Numbered from the stretch's first letter, positions 7,798-15,885 are shown. The stretch: DNA of 44,945 bases from an uncultured Clostridia bacterium (GCA_945482615.1 CALYRG010000007.1:1-44945); one strand, 5' to 3'. Program-made: numbers and translations. Notes: generated by a model not told the origin, from the sequence alone.

Positions 7798-8488
7798 CCC
7801 AATCAAACCTCTCTCCGCACAGGGGGATAAAGACCAGCTTGGTCTGCCCCAGGGTGATGATGTCGTAGGCCTTCAGCTCGCTCTGGCCCAGGCACATTTT
7901 GCCGTTGAGCCGGACGGCGTTGTGGCCCATGCCGGGGCCGAAGTAGAACAGCCGCTCCATAGAGTCGTAGGCCACGATGGCGGCGTTTTCATTGCTGATG
8001 TGGCTGTCGCCGGGGATGCAGATGTCCATGCTCTGGGCCCGGCCGATGTAGTTGTAGCCGTTGTGGATGCGGTAGTCGCTGCCCTTGTTATTGCCCTCCA
8101 CGCACACCAGCCAGCCAACCACAGGCTGAATGCCGGAGAATGCAGCGCCGGTGACGGTGCTGTCGCCGTAGCCCACAGGGGTGGTGGGGGTGTAGTCCTG
8201 AACCATGCTGGCCCCGCCGCCCACCATGTCGGGGGGGGCGTCAATGGGGGTGGTCTTGGCGTAGTCCTGGACAGGGGGATCGTTGGGCAGGGTGGGCTGG
8301 GTGTCCATAACACCGGCAAAGCCGCCGCCGTTGCCGGCAACCACAGGCTCCGTCTGGAAGTTAAAATCCACAGGCACGGTGGTCATGCCGCTGCCGCCGC
8401 CCATGCTGCTGTTCTGGGCGCACTTGGGGCAGCTGGATGTCTGGCTGGGATCGTAGAAATGACCATTGGGGCAACGAAGAATTTCCAT
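7787..8488 (-). CDS. Zinc-ribbon protein with divergent FHA domain
   Basis: 233 residues from the ATG at 8488, chosen because GGAGG lies 8 bp upstream; an in-frame upstream start (8509) has none. The N terminus reads CPNGHFYD then CPKC, a zinc ribbon common at the front of Firmicute FHA proteins. The middle is Thr/Pro/Gly-rich with several TTP motifs that could be phosphorylated. The C-terminal FHA fold keeps IGRAQ, but SRxH is SNEN and the NGT motif is absent (GHNAVRLNG), so binding of phosphothreonine is doubtful. There is no membrane helix. It may be a cytosolic adaptor that is itself a kinase target. In operon with the proline-rich gene. Confidence 0.82.
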   Translation of the reverse strand: MEILRCPNGHFYDPSQTSSCPKCAQNSSMGGGSGMTTVPVDFNFQTEPVVAGNGGGFAGVMDTQPTLPNDPPVQDYAKTTPIDAPPDMVGGGASMVQDYTPTTPVGYGDSTVTGAAFSGIQPVVGWLVCVEGNNKGSDYRIHNGYNYIGRAQSMDICIPGDSHISNENAAIVAYDSMERLFYFGPGMGHNAVRLNGKMCLGQSELKAYDIITLGQTKLVFIPLCGERFDWDDR

Positions 8489-8558
8489 AGCTTTTTCCTC
8501 CAAAATCAATATGAATATTCGGATAGTCGGTTTGTATATCAGGCCAGAGGCACACTCT

Positions 8559-8625
8559 GTAGGGAACGGATTTATCCGTTCCGCGGATCCGGGTGCGAAA
8601 GGGAATGCATAAATGCATTCCCTAC
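8559..8625. repeat. 67-bp element with two palindromes (family D)
   Basis: It begins GTAGGGAACGG and ends CATTCCCTAC. Inside are GGAACGGATTTATCCGTTCC and GGAATGCATAAATGCATTCC. A second copy lies at 38438-38503, about 30 kb away. The right end is 10 bp from the stop codon of the protease-FHA gene. Confidence 0.9.
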
Positions 8626-8635
8626 GAGGGTTTGG

Positions 8636-9850
8636 TCAGCAGATGGTAAAGCGGTTGGTGGAGGCAGAGCCCAGGGTGAACTCCGTGCCCTTGCCGATCT
8701 GCACAGGCACATTTACGGCAATCCGGTTGCCCCCCACGAAGGTGCCGCCGCTGGAGCCCACATCCGTCAGAGTGATGACGCCCTTGCGAAGCTCCACTTT
8801 GCAGTGGTGCCGGCTGACGCCCTTGGTGTCCGGGGGCATACAGATCTGGCAGTCCGCCAGCCGTCCGATGAGCATGGGGCCCTCCGCCAGAGGAACCATG
8901 CTGCCGTCGGGGCAGCGCAGCCAGGCGGACAGGGAGGGCTTCTTCTTTCCCTTGACCAGCACCAGAACGATGACCACGGCGCAGATCAGAATCACAAGAC
9001 CCAGGCCGCCGTACAGGAGCCAATCACTGCTGCCGGAGCCGGACTTGGTGGAGTAGGCAACGCCCAGAAGGCTCAGCCGCTCCATGATGTAGCCGGTGCT
9101 GATGGCGATGCAGTAGGCGTTGTTTTCCGCGGAACTGTAGGTGTTGATGCCCACAACCCGGCCCTTGGCGTCCACAAGGGGGCCGCCGGAGTTGCCGCTG
9201 GCGATCTGGGCATCATGCACCAGAACGCTGATGGTCTGGGACACGCCCATGTCCATGTTCATGTGCTGGGAGACAACGCCGGAGGTGATGGTGATATCGT
9301 CGATGCCGGAGCCGACGGAGCTGTTCAGATCACCGATGAGGCCAGGGTAGCCCAGGGCATAGACCGGGGTTCCGGAGGCCACATCGTCGGAGTGGCGCAG
9401 GGGCAGGGCCTTGAAGCCGGTGACGGTACTGGTGGCGCGGATGATGGCGTAGTCGGGAACGCCGCCGTTATCGGCAGAGGAATACAGCACCTCGCACTCC
9501 ACGGCGTTCTGAGGCACCAGGTTCTGATCCAGATACCAGTCGTCCAGCAGCAGGTACACCCGCACCATGGACGGGTCATAGCCGCCGCAGGTGGTGACGT
9601 GCCAGTTGGTGACGAAGACATTGGTGTCCTGCCCTGCCTTGCCCACGGCAAAGCCGGTGCCGGTGCAGGCATCGATGGGGATGCCGCTGGTTTTGTCGCC
9701 CTTGTAGACGATGGCCAGCAGCTGGACAACACCCTTCTTGACCTCGGCGAGCATCTTGCTGTCGTCCGCAGCGGAGGCGGGCAGCATCAGCATACTCATG
9801 CACAGCAGCAGCGCTGTCAGAAGGCTTAGAAACCGCTTGACGTTTTTCAT
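8636..9850 (-). CDS. Extracellular trypsin-like serine protease, membrane helix, cytosolic FHA domain
   Basis: 404 residues from the ATG at 9850, preceded by AGAGGA at proper spacing; a longer upstream reading is only repeat sequence. Order: signal sequence 1-28; HtrA/trypsin-like protease domain about 35-265 with His84 in TNWHV, Asp133 in PDYAII and Ser221 in GNSGGPL; membrane helix about 277-300; basic stop-transfer GKKKP; FHA domain about 325-404. The protease therefore acts outside the membrane and the FHA reads phosphothreonine inside. There is no PDZ domain. The FHA has IGRLADC and SRHHC, but SSGGT replaces SxNGT. It could cut envelope proteins in response to kinase signalling, or report outside damage inward. 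Confidence 0.9.
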   Translation of the reverse strand: MKNVKRFLSLLTALLLCMSMLMLPASAADDSKMLAEVKKGVVQLLAIVYKGDKTSGIPIDACTGTGFAVGKAGQDTNVFVTNWHVTTCGGYDPSMVRVYLLLDDWYLDQNLVPQNAVECEVLYSSADNGGVPDYAIIRATSTVTGFKALPLRHSDDVASGTPVYALGYPGLIGDLNSSVGSGIDDITITSGVVSQHMNMDMGVSQTISVLVHDAQIASGNSGGPLVDAKGRVVGINTYSSAENNAYCIAISTGYIMERLSLLGVAYSTKSGSGSSDWLLYGGLGLVILICAVVIVLVLVKGKKKPSLSAWLRCPDGSMVPLAEGPMLIGRLADCQICMPPDTKGVSRHHCKVELRKGVITLTDVGSSGGTFVGGNRIAVNVPVQIGKGTEFTLGSASTNRFTIC

Positions 9851-9893
9851 TCTCATTCCTCTTTTCTGCATCTTTATGGTTATTCGGGATTCG

Positions 9894-9974
9894 GCGGGCG
9901 ATTGATAGGAAATTATGGTATGATTGCCACCGGCAATCATGGAGATTTTGATTCGCTGCGCGTAGCACCACGCC
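9894..9974 (-). repeat. Family B palindromic element
   Basis: It starts GCGGGCGATTGATAGGAAAT, has the central palindrome GATTGCCACCGGCAATC, then GATTCGCTGCGCG, and ends in CACCACGCCC. It matches the element at 13823-13908 in reverse orientation over almost its full length, including the GATAGGAAATTATGG segment that is absent from the copy at 2486-2580. It lies in the 226-bp gap between two genes of the signalling operon. Confidence 0.85.
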
Positions 9975-9979
9975 CATGC

Positions 9980-10057
9980 GGGTGCGGTGGAAGGCGGGCG
10001 ATTAATAATCGCCCCTACGGGTGCGGTGGAAGGCGGGCGATTAATAATCGCCCCTAC
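9980..10057. repeat. Two identical 39-bp direct repeats each holding a family A palindrome
   Basis: Units at 9980 and 10019 each run from GGGTGCGGTGGAAGGC through the hairpin GGGCGATTAATAATCGCCC to CTAC. The right edge is about 20 bp beyond the stop codon of the DUF5684-FHA gene. Confidence 0.9.
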
Positions 10058-10076
10058 GGGTGCGGGGGATGATGGG

Positions 10077-10988
10077 TTAAACCAGCGTAAATACGTTGTC
10101 CAGGCCGAGGGTGATGGTGTCTCCCTCCCGCAGCTCCACGGGGACATTGGCAGGAATCTTTCCGAAGCCCTCCACCGCCGTGCCGTTGGTGGAGCCCAGA
10201 TCCATGACAAAGAGCTTATCCTCCCGCCAGAAGAAGCGGCAGTGATTGCCGGAGACCCTGGGGTCGCTGATCAGAATGTCACAGCCGGGGGCTCTGCCTG
10301 CGGTGACGGAGCCGCGGATGAGGAAGCTGCTGCCGGCGCACACGCCCTTCTGGCAGCGCAGGAAATGCTGCATCTGCTCCGGGGGGAGGGCTGCGGTGGA
10401 AGCCGGCGGGGATACGTCAGGGGAGGCAACGCTGACCGTCCGGGAAAAATCCTGGGAAGGAAAGGCCGTTGGCCCTCCGGAGTCCGGAACCGGATCCAGC
10501 CGGGGCTGGGGGGCGGGCTGGGGCCGGGACTGGGGTTTCCGGGTGCCGGAAGCGCCCCGGAACACGGCATCGCCGGAGAAGGCCAGAATGCCCCGGAACA
10601 CAATGCCCAGCAGGATCAGACCCCAGCCAAAGCCGGCGCTCTTTCCGAAGCTCCGGGCCAGGGCCTTCTGCATCCGGATCATGCAGCGCAGGCCGTAGAT
10701 GGAAAGACCCAGGGACAGGATTGACAGCACAATCACCAGGATGGCCAGGTCGTCTTGCGGCCCGATCAGCGCATTGGAGATACCCGACAGGAAGCCCCCG
10801 CCGTAGACCCCCAGAATCTGCTTCCAGAACAGATCTCCCGCGCCGCTGGCGGCGTAAATACAGTACTCGCCGTAGATGGGAATGAGGCACTTCCAGCCCG
10901 GCTGCCCCTGCTTCTGAAGGATTCTCCAGGCCTCCACGAGCATGAGAACCGGGATCGCCAGGGACAGCAGCCCTACAATCAATTCCAT
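10077..10988 (-). CDS. Four-helix DUF5684 membrane domain fused to cytosolic FHA domain
   Basis: 303 residues. The N-terminal 145 or so residues form about four membrane helices, with a GQPGWKCLIPIYGEYC motif (16 residues) typical of DUF5684, a domain of unknown function often found in Firmicute envelope proteins. A Pro/Arg-rich linker follows. The FHA domain at about 225-303 has GRAPGCD, SGNHC and GSTNGT, all canonical, so phosphothreonine binding is likely. The start ATG at 10988 has GGGAGG upstream. The gene sits between the protease-FHA and small FHA genes. It may be a docking point that brings phosphorylated partners to the membrane; this is inference. Confidence 0.87.
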   Translation of the reverse strand: MELIVGLLSLAIPVLMLVEAWRILQKQGQPGWKCLIPIYGEYCIYAASGAGDLFWKQILGVYGGGFLSGISNALIGPQDDLAILVIVLSILSLGLSIYGLRCMIRMQKALARSFGKSAGFGWGLILLGIVFRGILAFSGDAVFRGASGTRKPQSRPQPAPQPRLDPVPDSGGPTAFPSQDFSRTVSVASPDVSPPASTAALPPEQMQHFLRCQKGVCAGSSFLIRGSVTAGRAPGCDILISDPRVSGNHCRFFWREDKLFVMDLGSTNGTAVEGFGKIPANVPVELREGDTITLGLDNVFTLV

Positions 10989-11003
10989 AGCTGTTTTCCT
11001 CCC

Positions 11004-11558
11004 TTATTTCATCTTCACCCGGAAGGCGCAGCGCTCCTCCCCGATCCAGAAGACGCTGTCCGGGTACAGCCGAACCGGCATTCTGGCAGGGATGGTTCCG
11101 GTGCCCGCAACCACGGTGCCGTTGGTGGAGCCAAGGTCCGTCAGATACAATGCGCCATTTTCCCAGGTGACCTGGCAGTGGGTGCCGGAGACCTTGGGCT
11201 CATTCACATGGATGTCCGCAGAGGAGCTGCGGCCGATCACTGCTTTGGTGACGATGCCGTAGTGCTTGCCCCCCAGGAAAGCCCCCTGGGCCTCCAGCGT
11301 GGCGTGGTGCTTGTCCTTGGGCTTGCCGATCATAATGGGCTGGTCGGACTGGGAAGCGCCGCCCTTTTTCATCAGCAGCACCACCAGCACCGCGATAAGG
11401 GCCAGGACTGCTGCCGCGATCAGAACGATCATCCAGCCGCTGCCGGAGCTGACCGTCTCCGAGGAGCCAACCCGGCTGGCAGACGCCGGAAGGGCCAGGG
11501 CCGCGATGGTGGGAAGGCTGAGCATTCCCACGGTGGCTGTGCGAAATACGTTTTTCAT
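11004..11558 (-). CDS. Small membrane protein with cytosolic FHA domain
   Basis: 184 residues from the ATG at 11558 with GGAGAG upstream; a longer reading overlaps the pseudokinase gene and lacks a better site. A signal-like hydrophobic N terminus (1-28) and a short Ser/Gly-rich outside loop precede one membrane helix (about 41-64), a KKGG stop, then a canonical FHA domain (GRSSSAD, SGTHC, GSTNGT). The layout is like the vWA-FHA and protease-FHA proteins but with almost no outside domain. It is the second gene of the island after the pseudokinase, 13 bp away, under the same promoter. Confidence 0.87.
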   Translation of the reverse strand: MKNVFRTATVGMLSLPTIAALALPASASRVGSSETVSSGSGWMIVLIAAAVLALIAVLVVLLMKKGGASQSDQPIMIGKPKDKHHATLEAQGAFLGGKHYGIVTKAVIGRSSSADIHVNEPKVSGTHCQVTWENGALYLTDLGSTNGTVVAGTGTIPARMPVRLYPDSVFWIGEERCAFRVKMK

Positions 11559-11571
11559 GCTGCTCTCTCCT

Positions 11572-13677
11572 TTATTCCGTTCGCTCGTAAGCGTACTGCA
11601 CATTGGTGCCGTCGGTGGAGGCAAAGCCGATCTTCAGCTGATTGCCCACCATATTGACGGAAACATAGCCCCGGACGCCCTCCACGTCCTTCATGCTCAG
11701 CTGGTAGAGGGTCACCGTCTGCCGGAAGAACAGGGTCTCCCGGTCGGCGGTGGACAGATTGGCACAGCTGTACCAGTCCAGATTTCCCTGCGCCGTGATG
11801 GTATCGTCGTCATTTAAGATGTAGTGGAGGGTCAGGGTCAGACTATGGCTCTCGTCCACATCGTAGGAGTAGATCCAGCCATTCTTTGTCAGGGTGGATT
11901 TGCCGGTGGCCAGCTTCCAATTCCCCTCCAGATTCAGGAGCTTTTTGTGCTTTTCAAGCTTTTCCAGCCGGGCGTCCCGGTCAATGTCCTGATAGACCGC
12001 GCCTTCGGAGGCCTGGAGGAACTGTTCCTGGGCAAGACCCAGGAAGCCCTGATCGTACAGGCTCTCGGCTTCGCACAGGATGGCGCCGTCCACCAGCACC
12101 TGGGCTCTGTCAGACGCCAGCTTTTTCTGCTGGCAGAAGGAGACGTAGCTCTCCGCCGCCGTCCGGGCCTCCTCAAACTGCTCCTGGCCCAGAAGCTGGG
12201 TCACCAGGCCCTCATTGGCCTCAAACAGGGACTGCTCGTCCTCTGCGGCGGCAAAGCCCTCTGTGAGCTTCTGCACCGCGTCCCGGTAGTCTTTGTGGGT
12301 CAGGCTCTGCATACCGTCGGCGTAGGTGCTGTAAACCTCAGCCTCCGCCGTACCCAGGTCTGCTGCCCTGGCGAAGCTGTCCCGGGCCAGATCATAGGTT
12401 TTGTCTTCCAGCTGCTCCCTGCCAAGGGCCATGTAGCTCTCGCCCAGAAGAGATCTTGCGTCCTGGGAGTCCCCGGCATCCCGAAGAAACGCGACGGCAT
12501 CGGCGAAGCGCCCTTCGTCAAAGGCCTTTTGGCCCGCCTCCAGGTGCTTCTGCTCGGAGGCGAAAACCGCCTGTTCTTCTGCATCCCGGTAGCCACCCAG
12601 GGCCTCGAACCGCTCCTGAGCATCGCCGTAGGCCCCGGCGGCCAGGGCATCCGCTGCCTGATTGTAGCGCGTATTCTGCACCAGGAAGAAACCGCCCACA
12701 CCCAGAACCACGGCTGCCGCAGCAGCGGCAAGGCCGATCCACACAGGCTTTCGGGAGGGGGCCGCCTTGGCAGTGGATGCAAGCTGCTGGCTGAACGCCT
12801 CCATGGAGGCGGTTCGCTTCTTTTGGTCGGGCTCCATGGCTGCCTGGAGAACAGCCGCTGCCTGCTGATTCACCGGGAGCTTCTGCCCCTGGATGGGGGG
12901 CTGCCCGGTAAGGGCGTAGACCAGAGAGGCCGCCAGCATGTAAACATCGCTGGCTTCCGTCAGGGAGCCGGCCTGGTCAAAGGCCTCCGGGGGGCTGTAG
13001 CCCTTCCGGCGGACGCTGGCGCACACCGTGCAGGTGCTTCCTGCGGTGATGATGTACTCCATGTCCGGACGGAGAATCAGTCCGGTATCGGTGAGGATCA
13101 GACTCCCGGGGTGGATATTGCCGTGGAGGACTCTTGCCTTATGCAGCCGCTGGAGCGCCCTGGCAGCCCCGGCAAACAGAGGCGCCGCGGTCTGCCACTT
13201 CATGGGCTTGCCGGAGGAAATCTGCTCTTTCAGGGGTTTGCCCGGCACCGCGTCCAGCACGCAGCAGCAGGTGCCGTTCTCCAGGAACAGATCCCGGACG
13301 TGGACGATCCCGGCCACGTCCGTCAGGGAGGAATACCGGTGGGCATTGGTGCGGAAGCTCTGGACACCGGCCTGGAAATCCCCGGGGATGCTGCCGTCGC
13401 TGCGCACCTGAACCGTGCCGTTTTCCCGGCCTGTGACCCAGTCAGCGGGCAGATATTCCACCACCTGAACGGTTCGTTCCAGGCTCAGGTCGAAGGCTGC
13501 GTAGCGCATGGTGAAGGGCTTTGCCTCTGCCGCGCCCAGAAGATACCGGGCGTTCACAATGGAGCCCAGGGGCAGGGCATTGGCCGGGGGCGTGTAGGCC
13601 GCCGGGTCAAAGCCGCAGTGGGGACATTTGTCCGTGGTGATGTCCGCCATGCAGCGCATACATTTGTTGATCCTCAC
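11572..13677 (-). CDS. Membrane pseudokinase with zinc ribbon and TPR-like outside tail
   Basis: 701 residues, GTG start at 13677 with GAGAGG 7 bp upstream. The N-terminal zinc ribbon (CMRC, CPHCGFDP) and kinase fold match the LRR kinase at 353-2200, but the catalytic residues are gone: the glycine loop reads LGAAEAKPFTMRY (47-59), the VAIK lysine is Val73, HRD is HGN (185-187), and DFG/DLG is replaced by RPD (203-205). ATP use is therefore very unlikely. One membrane helix (about 312-333) leads to a helical tail with TPR-like repeats (AYGDAQERFEALGGYRDAEE) and a C-terminal beta-rich domain. As the first gene after the island's strongest promoter, it may scaffold or regulate the two active kinases. 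Confidence 0.87.
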   Translation of the reverse strand: MRINKCMRCMADITTDKCPHCGFDPAAYTPPANALPLGSIVNARYLLGAAEAKPFTMRYAAFDLSLERTVQVVEYLPADWVTGRENGTVQVRSDGSIPGDFQAGVQSFRTNAHRYSSLTDVAGIVHVRDLFLENGTCCCVLDAVPGKPLKEQISSGKPMKWQTAAPLFAGAARALQRLHKARVLHGNIHPGSLILTDTGLILRPDMEYIITAGSTCTVCASVRRKGYSPPEAFDQAGSLTEASDVYMLAASLVYALTGQPPIQGQKLPVNQQAAAVLQAAMEPDQKKRTASMEAFSQQLASTAKAAPSRKPVWIGLAAAAAAVVLGVGGFFLVQNTRYNQAADALAAGAYGDAQERFEALGGYRDAEEQAVFASEQKHLEAGQKAFDEGRFADAVAFLRDAGDSQDARSLLGESYMALGREQLEDKTYDLARDSFARAADLGTAEAEVYSTYADGMQSLTHKDYRDAVQKLTEGFAAAEDEQSLFEANEGLVTQLLGQEQFEEARTAAESYVSFCQQKKLASDRAQVLVDGAILCEAESLYDQGFLGLAQEQFLQASEGAVYQDIDRDARLEKLEKHKKLLNLEGNWKLATGKSTLTKNGWIYSYDVDESHSLTLTLHYILNDDDTITAQGNLDWYSCANLSTADRETLFFRQTVTLYQLSMKDVEGVRGYVSVNMVGNQLKIGFASTDGTNVQYAYERTE

Positions 13678-13758
13678 GTGTTATCCTCTCCTTATTTGTC
13701 TCGGAAAGACACAGAACTGGTAAAAATGCCTAAAAATACACAGTCTATATATTTATTG

Positions 13759-13788
13759 ATTATATTGTCTATATACATAATTTGTCAA
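13759..13788 (-). promoter_or_regulatory. Sigma-A promoter of the signalling operon
   Basis: On the minus strand: TTGACA (13783-13788), an 18-bp spacer, then TATAAT (13759-13764), both hexamers perfect. It lies about 80 bp upstream of the pseudokinase GTG start. The AT-rich patch stands out in a GC-rich window. Confidence 0.85.
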
Positions 13789-13822
13789 TAGTAATTTTCC
13801 CGGCGGGGACATTTGTGTGCCT

Positions 13823-13908
13823 GTAGGGGCGTGGTGCTGCGCGCAGCGAATCAAAATTACCATGATTGCCGGTGGCAATCATACCATAATTTCCTATCAA
13901 TCGCCCGC
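13823..13908 (+). repeat. Family B palindromic element
   Basis: It begins GTAGGGGCGTGGTGCTGCGC and holds GATTGCCGGTGGCAATC at its centre. It is the reverse of the copy at 9894-9974, including TATCAATCGCCCGC at its right end. It lies directly upstream of the operon promoter, in the 414-bp gene-free stretch 13678-14091. That stretch also holds the promoter, three family A palindromes and a terminator. Confidence 0.85.
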
Positions 13909-13926
13909 AAAGGTTCTCTCCCGCCG

Positions 13927-14037
13927 GTAGGGGCGATTATCAATCGCCCGCAAAGGGTTCCGTCCCGCCGGTAGGGGCGATGATCAATCGCCCGCCTGCC
14001 CGTCCACCCCCAACGGGCGGTTAATAACCGCCCCTAC
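13927..14037. repeat. Three scattered family A palindromes
   Basis: Copies lie at 13927-13951 and 13971-13995 (same direction, GATTATCAATC and GATGATCAATC cores) and at 14014-14037 (reverse direction, GGTTAATAACC core). The first two share about 20 bp of CAAAGG...CCGCCG flank, which suggests duplication with flanking DNA. Confidence 0.87.
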
Positions 14038-14042
14038 GGCGT

Positions 14043-14074
14043 AAAAGGGCGGCCCGGATTGCTCCGGGCCGCGC
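14043..14074 (-). terminator. Intrinsic terminator of the 5'-nucleotidase gene
   Basis: A perfect 10-bp stem GCGGCCCGGA / TCCGGGCCGC (14049-14058 with 14063-14072) and a 4-nt loop, followed on the minus strand by CCTTTTA. It begins about 20 bp after the stop codon. Confidence 0.85.
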
Positions 14075-14091
14075 TTTGCAATTGGGTTGGA

Positions 14092-15765
14092 TCAGGGCGC
14101 TGTCTCCACGGCCACGATTCTGCCCTGGCCGTAGGGATCTGCGTACTCCTGGCCGATGACGCCTTCCAGCGTACCGGAGATGTAGTTGATGAGCACCTGG
14201 TTATCCAGCATGGACTCATCCACCAGCAGCTTGCAGTCCATAAACATGTTGAAGCCGTCGCCGCCGTTTTTCAGCATGTAGTTATGGGAAGCCAGGGTGT
14301 AGACCTTGTCCAGCTCCAGGGGCTTGCCGTCCACCATGACGTTTTTCACCCGGTATTCGCCGGTGACGCCGGTGAACATGCCGTTGGAATCGGTGGTGGC
14401 GGTGGACTCGATGTAGGTGTGGATCTCATAGGTCAGGCCGGACACCTGCAGGAAGCCGCCGTTCTCTCCGGGTACATTCCGTGCGCCGAACTCCAGGGCG
14501 TCCAGAATCTGCTGGCCTGTGGCCTCCACCACGCACATGGCGTTGCCGAAGGGATGCACCTTCAGGATGTCGCCCAGGGTGATGTCCCCGGCCTTCAGGC
14601 TGGTACGCACGCCGCCGCCGTTGACGAAGGCGATATCCGCCCCGGACTGGTCGCGGTAGGCATCGGCGCACAGGTCGCCCAGGTTGGTCTCGGCATTGCG
14701 GACGATGCGGATGGGCTTGCCGCTCTGATCCACGGCCTCGGGATCATAGATGGTCAGATCCACGGCGGACTTGGCCACCTTCTGGCCCAGCTTCTGATTC
14801 AGTGCGGTGGTGGCGGCCTTCACAGCCTGGGAGGCGTTGTTCTGGATGCCCAGCAGCTCCGGCGCGGAAACCGCATTGTCCCAGGTGTACAGGCCGGTGG
14901 TGAGCTTGCCGGTGGCGGCCTCGATCTTCAGCCAGCCCACGCCGCCCAGCTTGGTGCCGCAGGCGGAACGCAAAACGTCCACGCCGTCCTTGTTCTTCAT
15001 GGTCACCTGGTCGGTGTCGTGGCTGTGGCCGTCCAGGAAGGCATCGATGCCGGTGGTGTTGGCAATGATGTCGGCGTAGGTCCAGGGAGCACAGGTTTCC
15101 TCGTTGCCCACATGGCCCAGGGCCACCACGTACCGGGCGCCGTTTTCCCGGGCAGCGTCAACGGCGGTCTGCACGGCGTTGTAGACGCCCTCGCCGGTGT
15201 CGTCCTGCATGAAGCCGTAGATGTAGTTGCCGGCATCGTCCTGGAAGTACTTGGGGGTGGAGGAGGTGATGGTCTTGGGGGTGGTGACGCCCACGAAGGC
15301 CACCTTCACGCCGTCAAATTCCTTGATGACGTAGGGCTCGAACACAAGCTCCCCTTCCTTATTGAAGTTGCAGCTGATGTAGGGGAAGCGGGCCTTCTTC
15401 GCCAGCTCCAGGAACCGGTCCATGCCGTAGTCGAACTCGTGGTTGCCGGGGATGGCAATGTCATAGCCTACGCTGTTCATCAGGGTGATGATGGCGTCGC
15501 CGGTGGTCATGGTGCCCACAGGCTCGCCCTGGATGGCGTCGCCGTTGTCCACCAGCAGAACGTGGTTGGTCTTCTTCAGGTTGTCGCGGATGGCCACCAG
15601 GCCGGCATAGCCGAAGCCCTGATCGATGCCGCAGTGGACATCGCTGGTGAACAGAACCACCAGGTCCTTCTTCATCTGGGGGGCGTCGTCATCGGCCCAG
15701 GCGGTGAGGCCCAGGGTGCCGGCCAGCATCAGCACGGCCAGCACAAGTGCGGTTATTCGTTTCAT
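14092..15765 (-). CDS. Secreted 5'-nucleotidase / 2',3'-cyclic phosphodiesterase family protein
   Basis: 557 residues of the UshA type, which hydrolyse extracellular nucleotides to nucleosides and phosphate using two metal ions. A signal sequence covers 1-25. The N-terminal metallophosphatase domain has TSDVHCG, DNGDAI, GNHEFDYG, GHVGNEE and GHSHDTD in the expected order. The C-terminal substrate domain has VNGGGVRTSL and HPFGN. There is no sortase motif or membrane anchor at the C terminus, so it is either released or held non-covalently. Monocistronic, with its own promoter and terminator. It would feed nucleoside or phosphate salvage. The exact substrate (nucleotides, UDP-sugars, cyclic nucleotides) cannot be read from sequence. 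Confidence 0.93.
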   Translation of the reverse strand: MKRITALVLAVLMLAGTLGLTAWADDDAPQMKKDLVVLFTSDVHCGIDQGFGYAGLVAIRDNLKKTNHVLLVDNGDAIQGEPVGTMTTGDAIITLMNSVGYDIAIPGNHEFDYGMDRFLELAKKARFPYISCNFNKEGELVFEPYVIKEFDGVKVAFVGVTTPKTITSSTPKYFQDDAGNYIYGFMQDDTGEGVYNAVQTAVDAARENGARYVVALGHVGNEETCAPWTYADIIANTTGIDAFLDGHSHDTDQVTMKNKDGVDVLRSACGTKLGGVGWLKIEAATGKLTTGLYTWDNAVSAPELLGIQNNASQAVKAATTALNQKLGQKVAKSAVDLTIYDPEAVDQSGKPIRIVRNAETNLGDLCADAYRDQSGADIAFVNGGGVRTSLKAGDITLGDILKVHPFGNAMCVVEATGQQILDALEFGARNVPGENGGFLQVSGLTYEIHTYIESTATTDSNGMFTGVTGEYRVKNVMVDGKPLELDKVYTLASHNYMLKNGGDGFNMFMDCKLLVDESMLDNQVLINYISGTLEGVIGQEYADPYGQGRIVAVETAP

Positions 15766-15813
15766 TTGCGGATTCTCCTTTCAGCTTGTGTGCGGTTGGG
15801 TTACTCCAGGAAA

Positions 15814-15842
15814 AGTATACCACTGTTTTCTGCCATTTTCAA
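15814..15842 (-). promoter_or_regulatory. Promoter of the 5'-nucleotidase gene
   Basis: On the minus strand: TTGAAA (15837-15842), a 17-bp spacer, then TATACT (15814-15819), about 50 bp upstream of the start. GGAG lies before the start codon. Confidence 0.75.
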
Positions 15843-15885
15843 GGGGAGAATGTAGGCAGACTACCGGATTTTGGGGCGATACCTT

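Noticed and set aside
353-13677. Type VII secretion locus
   Set aside because: FHA proteins occur in such loci, but there is no FtsK/EssC ATPase, WXG100 protein or other secretion component here.
14059-15855. 598-residue plus-strand protein
   Set aside because: It is antisense to the 5'-nucleotidase, which has all catalytic motifs, a promoter and a terminator.
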